From Palsa-504 sp963844625 (lineage in GTDB: Bacteria; Actinomycetota; Actinomycetes; Streptosporangiales; Streptosporangiaceae), in NCBI GenBank assembly GCA_963844625.1, contig CAWJPF010000037.1:1-64000 (forward strand): a stretch of DNA of 64,000 nt, in the 5' to 3' direction. A model generated the notes under the pieces. It had not been told where the DNA came from. It was given only the letters and a program-made list of their open reading frames with translations, and made no database searches. Numbering within the stretch: the stretch's first letter is position 1; every line of letters starts with the position of its first letter. This document shows positions 24,162 through 33,883 of this stretch, piece after piece. A program made the position numbers and the translations under genes.

Positions 24162-25637
24162 GTGGGCCTGCGCGACGATACCGGCGGATCGTTCCTGGGC
24201 GAGCTGCGGGCCGTGCTCGCTCAGCCGGGCTTCCGCCGCCTGTTCGCCACCAGGCTCGCCTCGCAGGCCGGCGACGGCATCGTCACCGCCGGGGTCGGGA
24301 CGTACGTGTTCTTCAACGCGACGACGTTCCCGAGCCCGGCGGCGGGCGCGGGGGCCTTCGCGGTCCTCTACCTGCCGTACTCGCTGATCGGCCCGTTCGC
24401 CGGGGTCTTCATCGACCGCTGGTCGCGGCGCCAGATCCTGGTCTGGTCGGCGCTGCTGCGCTCGGTTTTCGTCGTGGCGGCCGCGGTACTCATGGCCCTG
24501 GGCAACCGGGGCGTGCCGCTCTACGTGGCGGTCCTGCTCATCCTCGGCGTGAACAGGTTCTTCCTGTCGGCGCTTTCCGCCGCGCTGCCGCACGTGGTGG
24601 CGGAGGACAAGCTGGTCATGGCGAACTCCGTATCGCCGACCGTCGGCGGCGTCATGGCGACCATAGGCGGCGTCATTGCCCTGGGGCTCAACGTGGTCAC
24701 CGGCAACACCGAGCGCGGTGCGGCGGTCACCCTGGTCGTCGGGGGCGGTTGTTACGTCGCGGCGAGCCTTATCGCGGCCACGATGCCGCGCGGCCTGCTC
24801 GGCCCGGCGCGGACGCCCGGGCAGCCGGGGTCGGCGCGGCTGCGCAGCGAAGTCGCCTCCGTCGCGGCCGGGCTGGCTGACGGCGCCCGGTACGTAATCA
24901 GGCAGCGCGGTCCCGCGGCGGCGCTCGGGGTCACCGGCGGCTTCAGCTTCCTGTTCGGGCCGCTGTTCCTGATGTCGATCCTGCTGTACCGGAACTACTT
25001 CTACCGGTCGAGCGTGGGCACGGCCGAGGGTCACTTCGGCGCGCTCGTCGTGCTGTCCGGGATCGGCTACGCCTGTGCGGCCCTAGTGACGCCGCCGGTC
25101 ACCAGGCGGCTGTCCAAACCCGCCTGGATCACGCTGCTGCTTATCGCGAGCGCGGTCGTGACCCTCGCGCTCGGCGAATCGTTCCAGCAGGTCGCCTACC
25201 TAGCCATCGGATTCTGCCTGTATCTCACCCGGCAGAGCGTGGCGATCTGCGCCACCACGATCTTGCAGGAAGAGGTGGACGACACCTACCGGGGCCGGGT
25301 GTTCGCCTACTACGACATGATGTTCAACGCCGCCTACGTGGCCGGCGCCGCGCTGAGCGTGGCCATCATGCCGGCCGACGGCCATGCCCCGGTCCTGGTC
25401 GGCGTGGTGGCGGCTGGCTACGCGATCCTCGCGGCCCTGTACTGGCTCGCCAGCGGCCGCCGTCAGTCCTCGTCCGGCTCCGGCTCGTCGGGCTCCGGCT
25501 CGTCGGGCTCCGGCTCGTCGGGCTCCGGCTCGTCGGGCTGGGGATCGGGTGGCTCAGGGGAAGACGGCTCCGGCGCGGGCGACTCGGAGGCGGGCCCGGA
25601 GATCCCCTCAACGGCTGCCCAGCGCAGGAGCTCCTGA
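24162..25637 (+). CDS. MFS transporter with Ser/Gly-repeat tail
   Basis: A 491-aa protein with twelve predicted transmembrane helices and the MFS loop motif AGVFIDRWSRRQIL between helices 2 and 3. A second half-repeat loop (RGRVFAYYDMMFNAAYVAGA) is seen near 380. It resembles MFS exporters adjacent to ino1 in other actinobacteria; the substrate is unknown. After the last helix (about residue 430), the tail is a low-complexity GSGSSGSGSS repeat whose DNA is shared with the opposing CCA-transferase gene (175 bp overlap). GTG 24162 has TAAGCT 6 nt upstream (leaderless type). Confidence 0.85.
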   Translation: MGLRDDTGGSFLGELRAVLAQPGFRRLFATRLASQAGDGIVTAGVGTYVFFNATTFPSPAAGAGAFAVLYLPYSLIGPFAGVFIDRWSRRQILVWSALLRSVFVVAAAVLMALGNRGVPLYVAVLLILGVNRFFLSALSAALPHVVAEDKLVMANSVSPTVGGVMATIGGVIALGLNVVTGNTERGAAVTLVVGGGCYVAASLIAATMPRGLLGPARTPGQPGSARLRSEVASVAAGLADGARYVIRQRGPAAALGVTGGFSFLFGPLFLMSILLYRNYFYRSSVGTAEGHFGALVVLSGIGYACAALVTPPVTRRLSKPAWITLLLIASAVVTLALGESFQQVAYLAIGFCLYLTRQSVAICATTILQEEVDDTYRGRVFAYYDMMFNAAYVAGAALSVAIMPADGHAPVLVGVVAAGYAILAALYWLASGRRQSSSGSGSSGSGSSGSGSSGSGSSGWGSGGSGEDGSGAGDSEAGPEIPSTAAQRRSS

Positions 25638-27040
25638 GTGGCCCGCTCCGGGCCGAGTTCGCCTTCGTTGATCCGGAGCTCGAGCAGGAAGCTGTAGGCC
25701 CTGCCGACTAGCGGGCCCGGCGGCAGCCCCAGCACGCGCATAATCTCGTTGCCGTCGAGTTCGGGCCTGATCCGGCCTAGTTCCTCCTGCTCGCCGAGCT
25801 CATCGATGCGCCGCTCGAGAGCGTTGTACGCGCGGGCCAGCCGCTCCGCCTTGGCCCGGTTCCGCGTCGTGCAGTCGGCCCTGGTCAGCACGTGCAGGCG
25901 GCTGAGCAGCGGCCCAGCGTCACGGACGTAGCGGCGGACCGCGGAATCAGTCCACTCACCCTCGCCGTACCCGTGGAACCGCAGGTGCAGCTCGACCAGC
26001 CGGGACACATCCGCGATCACGTCCTTCGGGAAGCGCAGCGCCGTCAGCCTGCGCCTGGCCATCTTGGCTCCTTTCACCTCATGCAGGTGGAACGCGACAC
26101 GGCCGCCCGGCAGTATCGACCGGGTCTTGGGCTTGCCGATGTCGTGCAGCAGCGCGGCCAGCCGGACCTTCAGGTCATCCTCAAGCCCGTACCGCGGCTC
26201 CAGCTCGATGGCCTGCCGCAGGACGGTGAGGCTGTGCTGGTAGACGTCCTTGTGCCGGTGATGCTCGTCGGCCTCCATCCGCAACTGGGAGACCTCCGGC
26301 AGCACCACGTCGGCGACCCCGGTCTGGACCAGGATGTCGATGCCCAGCGCGGGATCAGGCGCCAGCATCAGCTTGGTCAGCTCGCCGGTGATCCGCTCCA
26401 CGGAGACGATCTCCAGCCGGATGGCCTGCTCGGCCATGGCGGCCAGCACCTCTGCCGCGACCGTGAAGTCCAGCTTGGCCGCGAACCTGGCGGCGCGCAG
26501 AATGCGCAGCGGGTCATCGCTGAACGAATCCTCCGGCCGCCCCGGGGTGCGCAGGACCTTCTCCTTGAGCGCGTCGAAGCCGCGATAAGGATCGACGAAG
26601 TCGTATCCGGGCAGCCGGGCCGCCATCGCATTGATGGTGAAATCGCGCCGGCCCAGGTCCTCTTCCAGCGACCGGCCGTACTGCACGTCGGGCTTGCGCG
26701 AGGCCCGCTCGTACTGCTCGCTACGGTAGGTGGTGATCTCGAAGGACAAGTTTGCCTTCCGCAGCCCGACGGTGCCGAAGGCAATGCCGACCGTCCACGT
26801 CTTGTCGGCCCACCCGTCGACCATGGCCAGCACCTGCTCGGGCGTCGCGTCCGTGGTCAGGTCGAGGTCGCCGGGCCGCTGACCGAGGAGAACGTCCCGG
26901 ACCGGCCCGCCGACCAAGGCGAGCTCGTGACCGTGATCGGCAAACAGGCGGCCCAACTCGGCCACGCCGGGAACCCGCTCGCGCAGTAGCGCGGCCATCG
27001 CCTTGCGCTGTTTGTCATTCATGGGCACGGCCACTGACAT
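25463..27040 (-). CDS. CCA tRNA nucleotidyltransferase with HD domain
   Basis: A 525-aa protein. The class II nucleotidyltransferase head has LALVGGPVRDVLLGQRPGDLDL (split GG...RD...DxD signature), DFTINAMA and the RILRAARFAAKLDF helix. An HD phosphohydrolase-like domain has AALLHDIGKPKTR. The C-terminus is a PDEPE repeat tail encoded by the overlap with the MFS gene. It adds or repairs the 3' CCA of tRNAs; the tRNAs in this window lack encoded CCA. The start is uncertain: ATG 27040 or ATG 27022, since GATAAT overlaps the first ATG and would favour the shorter form. Confidence 0.92.
   Translation of the reverse strand: MSVAVPMNDKQRKAMAALLRERVPGVAELGRLFADHGHELALVGGPVRDVLLGQRPGDLDLTTDATPEQVLAMVDGWADKTWTVGIAFGTVGLRKANLSFEITTYRSEQYERASRKPDVQYGRSLEEDLGRRDFTINAMAARLPGYDFVDPYRGFDALKEKVLRTPGRPEDSFSDDPLRILRAARFAAKLDFTVAAEVLAAMAEQAIRLEIVSVERITGELTKLMLAPDPALGIDILVQTGVADVVLPEVSQLRMEADEHHRHKDVYQHSLTVLRQAIELEPRYGLEDDLKVRLAALLHDIGKPKTRSILPGGRVAFHLHEVKGAKMARRRLTALRFPKDVIADVSRLVELHLRFHGYGEGEWTDSAVRRYVRDAGPLLSRLHVLTRADCTTRNRAKAERLARAYNALERRIDELGEQEELGRIRPELDGNEIMRVLGLPPGPLVGRAYSFLLELRINEGELGPERATQELLRWAAVEGISGPASESPAPEPSSPEPPDPQPDEPEPDEPEPDEPEPDEPEPDED
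25470..25540. repeat. 15-bp tandem repeat coding on both strands
   Basis: TCGTCGGGCTCCGGC-type 15-mers recur about five times. On the plus strand they encode the GSGSS tail of the MFS protein; on the minus strand, the PDEPE tail of the CCA transferase. Confidence 0.85.
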
Positions 27041-27111
27041 TATCGACCGCACGGGCTCGGCGCGAACGGCGGCGGCACGCTTATGGGGCAAACGGCCATA
27101 ATATTCGAGGT

Positions 27112-29451
27112 GTGTACGGCGTGCTAGCGGCGAAGTTCAGGCGACGGACCCTGTCGCTGGCTGCGGCGGCGGCCATCGCTGCGATGGCCTCGGCCGCGAT
27201 GCTGCTAGCGGTACCAACGTCGGCGCTCGCGGCTCCCGCGCTCGCGGCCGGGACGGCGCAGGCAGGCGGGACGGCGCAGGCAGGCGGGACGGCGCAGGCA
27301 GGCGGGACGGGCCGCGTGTCGCTGACTATCACCTCGATGAACCCGCAGTTCGCTGGACCTGGCGCCACGGTCACGCTGAGGGGAACGGTCGCCAACGGCA
27401 CCCGCGAGACACAGGACGGCCTCGAGGTGCAGCTGGCCACGTCGCTTACTCACTTCTCCAGCCGCGACAACATGGATCTCTTTCTCGCACAAGGCGGCGA
27501 CACCGATCTCCAGGCGACCGGGAACCCGTTCATCATCCCCGCCAGCGTGAAACCAGGCGCTGCCGCCAACTGGACGGCCTCATTCCAGGTCAGCGTGGCG
27601 GGGATCAGCTCGTTCGGGGTGTATCCGGTGGCCGCTCAGCTGGTCGACAATATCTCCGGCGAGCAGCTGACCTCGGCCCAGACCCTGCTGCCGTTCTGGT
27701 CCGGGCAGCAAACGGTGGACCAGCCGCACCCACTGAAGATCGCCTGGGTGTGGCCGCTCATCGATCAGCCGCACCACCAGATGTGCAGCGCCGTGACGAG
27801 CAGCGCTTTGACGAACGACGACCTGGCCGCCAGCCTGAGCTCGGGCGGACGCCTGTCCGCGCTGCTCACCGCCGGGATGAGCCAGCCGGACGCCGACCTG
27901 ACCTGGGTCGTGGACCCGGCGCTGCTCGGCGACGCCGCCACGATGACCCGTCCCTACCGGGTAGCTTCGCAGCCCGATTGCGCGGCCGCCACGCCCGAGC
28001 CAGCCAGCAAGGCGGCGGCGAGCTGGCTTTCCTCGCTCCGGACGGCGACGTCGGCCCAGCCGACCGTGATCACCCCGTACGCGAACGCGGACATGACCGC
28101 GCTCGTCCATCAGGGCCTGAACGCCGATCTCAGCCGTGCCTACAGCCTGGGCCAGGCCGTGACACGCAACGTACTCGGTCAGGTGCTCCAGCCCGAGATC
28201 GCGTGGCCAGCCGGAGGAAGCGCCGACCTCAGCGTGCTCACTGACCTCGCCACCGCCGAGGGCGTCGGCACGGTCGTACTAAGTAGCAGCGAGATGCCGC
28301 CCGCGGCTAGCGGCCGTTTCGAGCCCGACAACGCGGTCACGTCGATCCGGACGGGGACGGGCCAGATCATGAACGTCCTGCTCGCCGACGCTACCCTGAC
28401 CGGGCTCCTCGGGTCCGCGGACACCAGCTCCGGCTCCTTGTCGCCGAGCGCGGAGTTCGCCGTCAAGCAGCGTTTCCTCGCCGAGACCGCGATGATCGCC
28501 GCTGAGGCCCCGGCCTCGTCCCGGTCGGTGGTGGTGGCACCGCCGCAGGACTGGAGCCCGCCGCAGGCGCTGGCCAGCGACCTGCTCGGCGAAACCGTCA
28601 GCGCGCCGTGGCTGAAGCCGGCCACGCTGGCGAGCCTGACCACGACGCCGGATCCGCAGCGGACGGAATTGCGCCGGCCGCCGCCGGCCAGCCCGGGAGA
28701 ACTCAGCCGCGATTACCTGAGCAAGGTGAGCTCGCTCAGCGCCCGGCTCAGCGCCTATAAGTCCATCCTTTATCACGCCCCGGCGCCTTACCTGCAGTCA
28801 CTGGACGAGGCCCTGGCCGCCACCGAGTCGTCCGCCTGGCGGGGCAGCGGGACACTGTCCGGTCAGGCTCTGGTCGACAGCCTGTCCGATTACCTCACCA
28901 CCGAGGGGAAAAAGGTCGAGATCATAACCTCGACCCAGGTGCCGATGGCCGGCTCGTCCGGGCCGGTACCGGTGTCGATTCAGAACGGGCTGAGCCAGGC
29001 CATCCGGGTCAGGGTGAACGCCACCGTTGACAACACGCCGGAACGGACATCCCAGCTGAGCATCAGCCGATTCGACAACGTGCAGATCGTCAAGCCCGGC
29101 CAGGCCGTGACGGTCCGGCTGCCGGTCACCTCGGCCCCGCAGGGATCTACCGTCATCCATCTCAGCCTCACTACCGCAGACGGCAGGCCGCTCCCGATCC
29201 CGGCTGCTTCCCTTACCGTGCTGTCCACCAGGTACGGCCGGGCGATCTTGTTCCTCATCGGCGCCGCGATCGGCGTCATGGTCCTCAGCTCCTTGTACCG
29301 GGCCTCCCGGCGACGGCAGCGGGACGACTCCCATGTTGCCCCCGAAGAGGCCGACCTACCAGGTAGCGTCGTGACAGGCACCAGCGCGCGACACCCGACG
29401 GAGGCACCGGATGACCTGGCCGATGCACGACGCTGGGCCGACGACGCCTGA
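27112..29451 (+). CDS. DUF6049 family secreted/membrane-anchored protein
   Basis: A 779-aa protein. A signal peptide (KFRRRTLSLAAAAAIAAMAS, then AVPTSALAAPALA) is followed by three TAQAGG repeats. A large extracytoplasmic region of beta-rich domains (VSLTITSMNPQFAGPGATVTL, later VPVSIQNGLSQAIRVRVNAT) ends in one transmembrane helix (AILFLIGAAIGVMVLSSL) and a basic cytoplasmic tail. The family always precedes murJ in actinobacteria (Rv3909 position in M. tuberculosis), implying a cell-wall role. GTG 27112 has TAATAT 7 nt upstream. Its end overlaps murJ by 41 bp. Confidence 0.85.
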   Translation: MYGVLAAKFRRRTLSLAAAAAIAAMASAAMLLAVPTSALAAPALAAGTAQAGGTAQAGGTAQAGGTGRVSLTITSMNPQFAGPGATVTLRGTVANGTRETQDGLEVQLATSLTHFSSRDNMDLFLAQGGDTDLQATGNPFIIPASVKPGAAANWTASFQVSVAGISSFGVYPVAAQLVDNISGEQLTSAQTLLPFWSGQQTVDQPHPLKIAWVWPLIDQPHHQMCSAVTSSALTNDDLAASLSSGGRLSALLTAGMSQPDADLTWVVDPALLGDAATMTRPYRVASQPDCAAATPEPASKAAASWLSSLRTATSAQPTVITPYANADMTALVHQGLNADLSRAYSLGQAVTRNVLGQVLQPEIAWPAGGSADLSVLTDLATAEGVGTVVLSSSEMPPAASGRFEPDNAVTSIRTGTGQIMNVLLADATLTGLLGSADTSSGSLSPSAEFAVKQRFLAETAMIAAEAPASSRSVVVAPPQDWSPPQALASDLLGETVSAPWLKPATLASLTTTPDPQRTELRRPPPASPGELSRDYLSKVSSLSARLSAYKSILYHAPAPYLQSLDEALAATESSAWRGSGTLSGQALVDSLSDYLTTEGKKVEIITSTQVPMAGSSGPVPVSIQNGLSQAIRVRVNATVDNTPERTSQLSISRFDNVQIVKPGQAVTVRLPVTSAPQGSTVIHLSLTTADGRPLPIPAASLTVLSTRYGRAILFLIGAAIGVMVLSSLYRASRRRQRDDSHVAPEEADLPGSVVTGTSARHPTEAPDDLADARRWADDA

Positions 29452-31636
29452 CCCCGGGCCGGATGAGCCCACTGTCGGCTTGCCACGGCGCGACGAACCA
29501 CGACCCGACGAACCACGACCCGACGAACCGTGGCCCGAGGAACCGTGGCGTGATGAGCCCGGAGCACCCGAGGGCGGCCCGGGGCGCCGAGGCCGGCACG
29601 CCGCACCGGATCCGCTGCCGCCCCTAGAGGGCCCGATGCCGGGGGGCGGCCCCAGCCCGGCTGAGACCACGCTGCCGCTCGCCCTCAAGTGGCCTGCCCC
29701 TCCGGCCAGGCCACCCAGATCACCCGGGACGGTCCCGCCCGGCTCGTCGGCGCCGGCTCCCGGCTGGCGCCGGGTCCCCCGGCCGACGGACCAGCCGGCA
29801 CCCGGCCGCGGCCAGCCCCGTTACCCGCAGCCCGGATACGATCCCTCGGACCCCCAGGGTCCCTCCCGCCACCCGGGACCGGCCGGACCACAGGCGGAGC
29901 CTGCCGGGCGCCGGGGATCCGGCGGCCCGGGCGGGCCCGGGGGTACGGGCCCGCGCCCCCCCGGTGTCCCCGGGCAGGGCCGCTCGTCCCAGCCCACCCA
30001 GCGCTCCAGCCTGGTCCGGTCCGGCGCCGGCATGGCGGTGGGCACCCTGGTCTCCCGGGCCACCGGTTTCCTGCGCACCCTGGTCCTGGTCGCCGCGATC
30101 GGCGTCTCCTACCTCGGCAACGCGTACAACAACGCGAACACGCTGCCGAACACCGTCTACTACCTGATGCTCGGCGGCGTCTTTACCAGCGTGGTGGTAC
30201 CGCTGCTGGTCCGGGCGGCCAAGCGCGACCCGGACCGCGGCGAGGCGTACGCGCAGCGCATGTTCACCCTAGGCGCGGTGGCCCTGCTCGTGGTCACCGT
30301 GGTGGCGACGCTGCTGGCGGGGCCGCTGGTCGACCTGTACGCGCCCACCATCCACGGCCCGCCCGGTAGCCCCTACGCCGCCGAGCATGACCTGATGGTG
30401 GTGTGGGCCTACTACTTCATCCCGCAGATCTTCTTCTACGGCATGAGCTCGCTGATCGGCGCGATCCTGAACACCCGCGGCCGGTTCGCGGCGCCGATGT
30501 GGACGCCGGTCATCAACAACCTGATCGTGATCGCGGTCGGCGGGCTCTACGTGGTGATGCACCTGGGCAAGGAGCCGTGGACCATCTCGGCCGGCGGGGT
30601 GCGGCTGCTCGGGATCGGCACCACGCTCGGCGTGGTGGCGCAGACCGTCGCGCTGGTCCCGTCGCTGCGGGGGGCCGGGTTCCGATGGCATCCCACGCTC
30701 AGGTTCCGGCCCGGCGAGGTGACCGAGATGGGCCGGATGGCCGGCTGGATGTCGGTCTACGTAGTCTCCCAGTGGGCCGGCTACCTGATCGTCCAGATCG
30801 TGGCGAACGCGGCCTCGGCCGGACTGAACGGCTATTCCGCGTACTCCATCGCGTGGCAGCTGTTCCAGCTGCCGTACGCGATCATCGGCATCTCGGTCAT
30901 CACGGCGCTGCTGCCGCGGATGAGCGAGCACGCCAGCGCCCGCCGGTACTCGCTGGTCAGAGACGACTTCTCGATCGGCGTCCGGCTGGCCTCGGTGCTC
31001 GTGGTGCCGGCATCGATCTACCTCTTCGTGCTCGGCGGGCCGCTCGCGGAGTTCCTGATCGGCTGGTTCCACAGCACAGGCCCCTACCACGCCAGGTACA
31101 TCGGCGAGGTCTTCGGCCTGTTCTCCCTGGGCCTGGTGCCGTACATGCTGACCCAGCTGCAGCTGCGCGTCTTCTACTCCTTCCAGGACAGCCGGACCGC
31201 CGCCTTCGTCGGCCTGCTCACCATGTGCGTTGGTATCGCGGGTAATTACATCGCGCTGTCAGTGCTGCCGCGCCCTGATGTCGTAGCCGGGCTGGCCGTC
31301 GTGTACGGGATCGCGAACGTGGTCGGGGCGGTGACCGGCTGGGCCCTGCTGTTGAGAAGGGTCGGCAGCCTGGACGGCTGGGCGATCGCCCGGAGCCTGA
31401 CCCGAATGCACCTGGCGACCGTACCCGGGTTGGTCTTCGCCGTGCTGGTCATGATCGGCGCGGGACGCGTCGTGCATAACCCGAGCGCGGCCTACGGCCT
31501 GGTGGTAACCGTCGTCGGCGGCGGCGGCGCGGTCGTGCTTTACGCGCTCTGCGCCCGGGCGCTCCGCGTGACCGAATTCGGATTCCTCGCCAACACAGTG
31601 GCGGCGAAGTTCGGCGGCCAGGGCAGGCGGCATTAG
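29411..31636 (+). CDS. murJ: Lipid II flippase MurJ
   Basis: A 741-aa protein. A proline-rich disordered cytoplasmic N-terminus of about 210 residues with DEPRPDEPWP repeats precedes the MATE-like MurJ core. The core starts SLVRSGAGMAVGTLVSRATGFLRT and includes NAYNNANTLPNTVYYLMLGG, IPQIFFYGMSSLIGAILNTR, FAAPMWTPVINN and LPRMSEHASARR, with about 14 helices. It flips lipid II across the membrane for peptidoglycan synthesis. The start overlaps DUF6049, so the two are coupled. Unlike M. tuberculosis, the pseudokinase is a separate gene downstream. Confidence 0.93.
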   Translation: MTWPMHDAGPTTPDPGPDEPTVGLPRRDEPRPDEPRPDEPWPEEPWRDEPGAPEGGPGRRGRHAAPDPLPPLEGPMPGGGPSPAETTLPLALKWPAPPARPPRSPGTVPPGSSAPAPGWRRVPRPTDQPAPGRGQPRYPQPGYDPSDPQGPSRHPGPAGPQAEPAGRRGSGGPGGPGGTGPRPPGVPGQGRSSQPTQRSSLVRSGAGMAVGTLVSRATGFLRTLVLVAAIGVSYLGNAYNNANTLPNTVYYLMLGGVFTSVVVPLLVRAAKRDPDRGEAYAQRMFTLGAVALLVVTVVATLLAGPLVDLYAPTIHGPPGSPYAAEHDLMVVWAYYFIPQIFFYGMSSLIGAILNTRGRFAAPMWTPVINNLIVIAVGGLYVVMHLGKEPWTISAGGVRLLGIGTTLGVVAQTVALVPSLRGAGFRWHPTLRFRPGEVTEMGRMAGWMSVYVVSQWAGYLIVQIVANAASAGLNGYSAYSIAWQLFQLPYAIIGISVITALLPRMSEHASARRYSLVRDDFSIGVRLASVLVVPASIYLFVLGGPLAEFLIGWFHSTGPYHARYIGEVFGLFSLGLVPYMLTQLQLRVFYSFQDSRTAAFVGLLTMCVGIAGNYIALSVLPRPDVVAGLAVVYGIANVVGAVTGWALLLRRVGSLDGWAIARSLTRMHLATVPGLVFAVLVMIGAGRVVHNPSAAYGLVVTVVGGGGAVVLYALCARALRVTEFGFLANTVAAKFGGQGRRH

Positions 31637-31651
31637 CATGGGTGGCAACCT

Positions 31652-33226
31652 ATGAGCACATACACGTCGGAACCAGGAACCCGGCTGGCGGGGCGGTACC
31701 GCCTCGTTGACCAGGTGAATGCGGGCGCCGGCTGGACGCTATGGAAAGCCACTGACGAAACCCTCGCCCGCTCCGTCAGCGTGCTCACTTTCGCGACGGG
31801 CTTCCCCCGGGTGACGGAGACCGTGACCGCGGCCCGGGCGGCGAGCAGGCTCAACGACCCGCGTTTCTCCCAGGTGTTCGACGTAGAAGACGCCGATGAG
31901 GCGGCCTACGTGGTGATGGAGTGGGTGGTCGGCGAATCGCTGCTGGACATGCTCGCCGAAGGTCCCCTCGACCCGCCGCGCGCGGCCGCGCTGGTGGCCG
32001 AGGCGGCCAAGGCGATCGCGTCCGCGCATGCCGCCGGCCTGACGCACCTGCGGCTGGCCCCGGCCTGCCTGCACTGGACCGCGGGCGGCGGTGTGAAGAT
32101 CACCGGGCTTGGGATGGACGCCGCCCTGGCCGGCCCGGAGCTCGTCGCCGGCGACGAGGTGATCGCCGGCGATGTCCCGGAGCTCACCGATACCCGCGAC
32201 CTCGCCCGGCTGCTTTACGCCGCCCTGACCGGCTACTGGCCGGGCCGTCCGGCTTCCGGGACCGGGTTGCTCCCGCCCGCGCCTGAGACCGAGGGAATCC
32301 CGTGCACACCGCGTCAGGTATCCGCGGGCGTGCCCGCTGGCATCGACGCCGTCACCTGCCAGGCGATGTTCCAGCGGCCGAGCCGGCAAGGCCCGCCGCT
32401 CAGCACCCCCGCCGAGTTCGCCGACGCCCTGACGCAGGTGTCCCCGCCGGTCCCTTTTCCGATGCTGTACGCGTCCACGTCAGCCGCCCGCACATCAGAC
32501 CTCGACCACCAGGGGGCGGGGTCCACGAACCCGTACCCGGCCCCCGGTACGGGTCCGCGCTCCCGCGGCGGCAACCGCCGACCGTCCGGTGAGCGTTCCA
32601 CCGCCATCCGGGCAGTGAGCAGCGCGGTGATCGTGCTCGTCCTCGTGGCGGTCGGCGTGGTCGTCTGGTCGTTCAGCCACCATCCGCAGCACACGGCCGC
32701 CCCGACGCCGACGGGCCGCCCGCATCCCACGTCCTCCGTCGCCGCCGCCTCGGCCAGACCGCTGACGCCGGTCAGCGCGAATAGCTTCGACCAGACCGGC
32801 ACCGACGACCCTGGCGACGCGCGATACGCGATAGACGGCAGCAAAAGCACAGCCTGGCACACTGACTACTACGTCGGCTACTCCACCTTCGGGAACCTGA
32901 AGAAGGGCGCCGGGCTGATCCTCGACATGGGCAAGCAGGTACGGCTGAGCCAGGTGGCGGTCCAGTTCGGCACCAGCTGCTGCACCCATGTCGAGATCGA
33001 GATCGGCAACACCCCAACCCCCTCGGCGCTGAACACCTTCACCGAGCTGCAGAGTTCGACCACCGCGGCGGGCAACACGATCTTCAACGTGACCAGCAAA
33101 GCCTCCGGCCGGTACGTGCTAATCTGGATTACCGACCTGCCGCCGGAGACCGGCTATTCCAACCAGTACGAAGCATTCATCTACAACGTCACCGTGCATG
33201 GGTCGGCCGTGAGCCAGTCGGGTTGA
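31652..33226 (+). CDS. Membrane pseudokinase with extracytoplasmic discoidin-like domain
   Basis: A 524-aa protein. Residues about 10-270 have a kinase fold (LAGRYRLVDQVNAGAGWTLWKA, AAYVVMEWVVGESLLDML), but the catalytic HRD is replaced (LTHLRLAPACL) and DFG reads TGLGMD, so it should be inactive. A transmembrane helix (AVIVLVLVAVGVVVWSF) leads to an extracellular F5/8-type C (discoidin-like) beta domain. In mycobacteria the fused MviN pseudokinase is phosphorylated by PknB and recruits FhaA to restrain MurJ; this gene is the split equivalent, 15 nt after murJ. Confidence 0.85.
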   Translation: MSTYTSEPGTRLAGRYRLVDQVNAGAGWTLWKATDETLARSVSVLTFATGFPRVTETVTAARAASRLNDPRFSQVFDVEDADEAAYVVMEWVVGESLLDMLAEGPLDPPRAAALVAEAAKAIASAHAAGLTHLRLAPACLHWTAGGGVKITGLGMDAALAGPELVAGDEVIAGDVPELTDTRDLARLLYAALTGYWPGRPASGTGLLPPAPETEGIPCTPRQVSAGVPAGIDAVTCQAMFQRPSRQGPPLSTPAEFADALTQVSPPVPFPMLYASTSAARTSDLDHQGAGSTNPYPAPGTGPRSRGGNRRPSGERSTAIRAVSSAVIVLVLVAVGVVVWSFSHHPQHTAAPTPTGRPHPTSSVAAASARPLTPVSANSFDQTGTDDPGDARYAIDGSKSTAWHTDYYVGYSTFGNLKKGAGLILDMGKQVRLSQVAVQFGTSCCTHVEIEIGNTPTPSALNTFTELQSSTTAAGNTIFNVTSKASGRYVLIWITDLPPETGYSNQYEAFIYNVTVHGSAVSQSG

Positions 33227-33232
33227 TGCCGC

Positions 33233-33883
33233 ATGCCCGACGCCGACGGACAGCAGCCCTCAGATTCCGAACTGCTGCGCCGGCATGTGGCCGGAGATGA
33301 CGAGGCGTTCGGCGAGCTGTTCCGCAGGCACCGTGACCGACTGTGGGCCGTCGCGCTGCGGACCGTCTGCGATCCGGAGGAGGCCGCAGACGCACTGCAG
33401 GACGCAATGGTTTCGGCGTTCCGCCGGGCCGGGGACTTCCGCGGCGAATCGGCGGTGACCACCTGGCTGCACCGGATCGTAGTGAACGCGTCGCTGGACC
33501 GACTGCGGCGCCGGGCCAGCCGGCCCGTGCTCTCGGCCGGCGACGAGCAGGCGTTCGAGACACTGGTGACACCGGACGGCGATCCGGCCCGCACCGCTGA
33601 TACCAGGCTGGACGTCGACGCCGCACTGCGGATGCTGCCGCCGCAGCAGCGGGCCGCGCTGGTGGTCGTGGACATGCTGGGTTTCTCCGTCGCTGATGCC
33701 GCCGTCATCCTGGACATCTCACCGGGCACCGTGAAGAGCCGCTGCGCCCGCGCCCGGGCCCGGCTGCTTCCCTACGTGTCTCATTTGCGGGGGGATCCGG
33801 AGGGTCGTCCCCCCAGGCTGGCAGAGCGAGGGAACCGATCGGCAAGTAACAGCGTCTCACCTGCGCAGGGAGGCGATTCATGA
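33233..33883 (+). CDS. sigM: ECF RNA polymerase sigma factor, SigM type
   Basis: A 216-aa protein. Region 2 (FGELFRRHRDRLWAVALRTV, PEEAADALQDAMVSAFRRA, FRGESAVTTWLHRIVVNASLD) and region 4 (LRMLPPQQRAALVVVDMLGF, ADAAVILDISPGTVKSR) are complete. Position between the murJ pseudokinase and an anti-sigma/trxB block identifies it with the SigM group. It overlaps the anti-sigma gene by ATGA. The start ATG is 6 nt after the pseudokinase stop. The sensed stress is not evident. Confidence 0.92.
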   Translation: MPDADGQQPSDSELLRRHVAGDDEAFGELFRRHRDRLWAVALRTVCDPEEAADALQDAMVSAFRRAGDFRGESAVTTWLHRIVVNASLDRLRRRASRPVLSAGDEQAFETLVTPDGDPARTADTRLDVDAALRMLPPQQRAALVVVDMLGFSVADAAVILDISPGTVKSRCARARARLLPYVSHLRGDPEGRPPRLAERGNRSASNSVSPAQGGDS

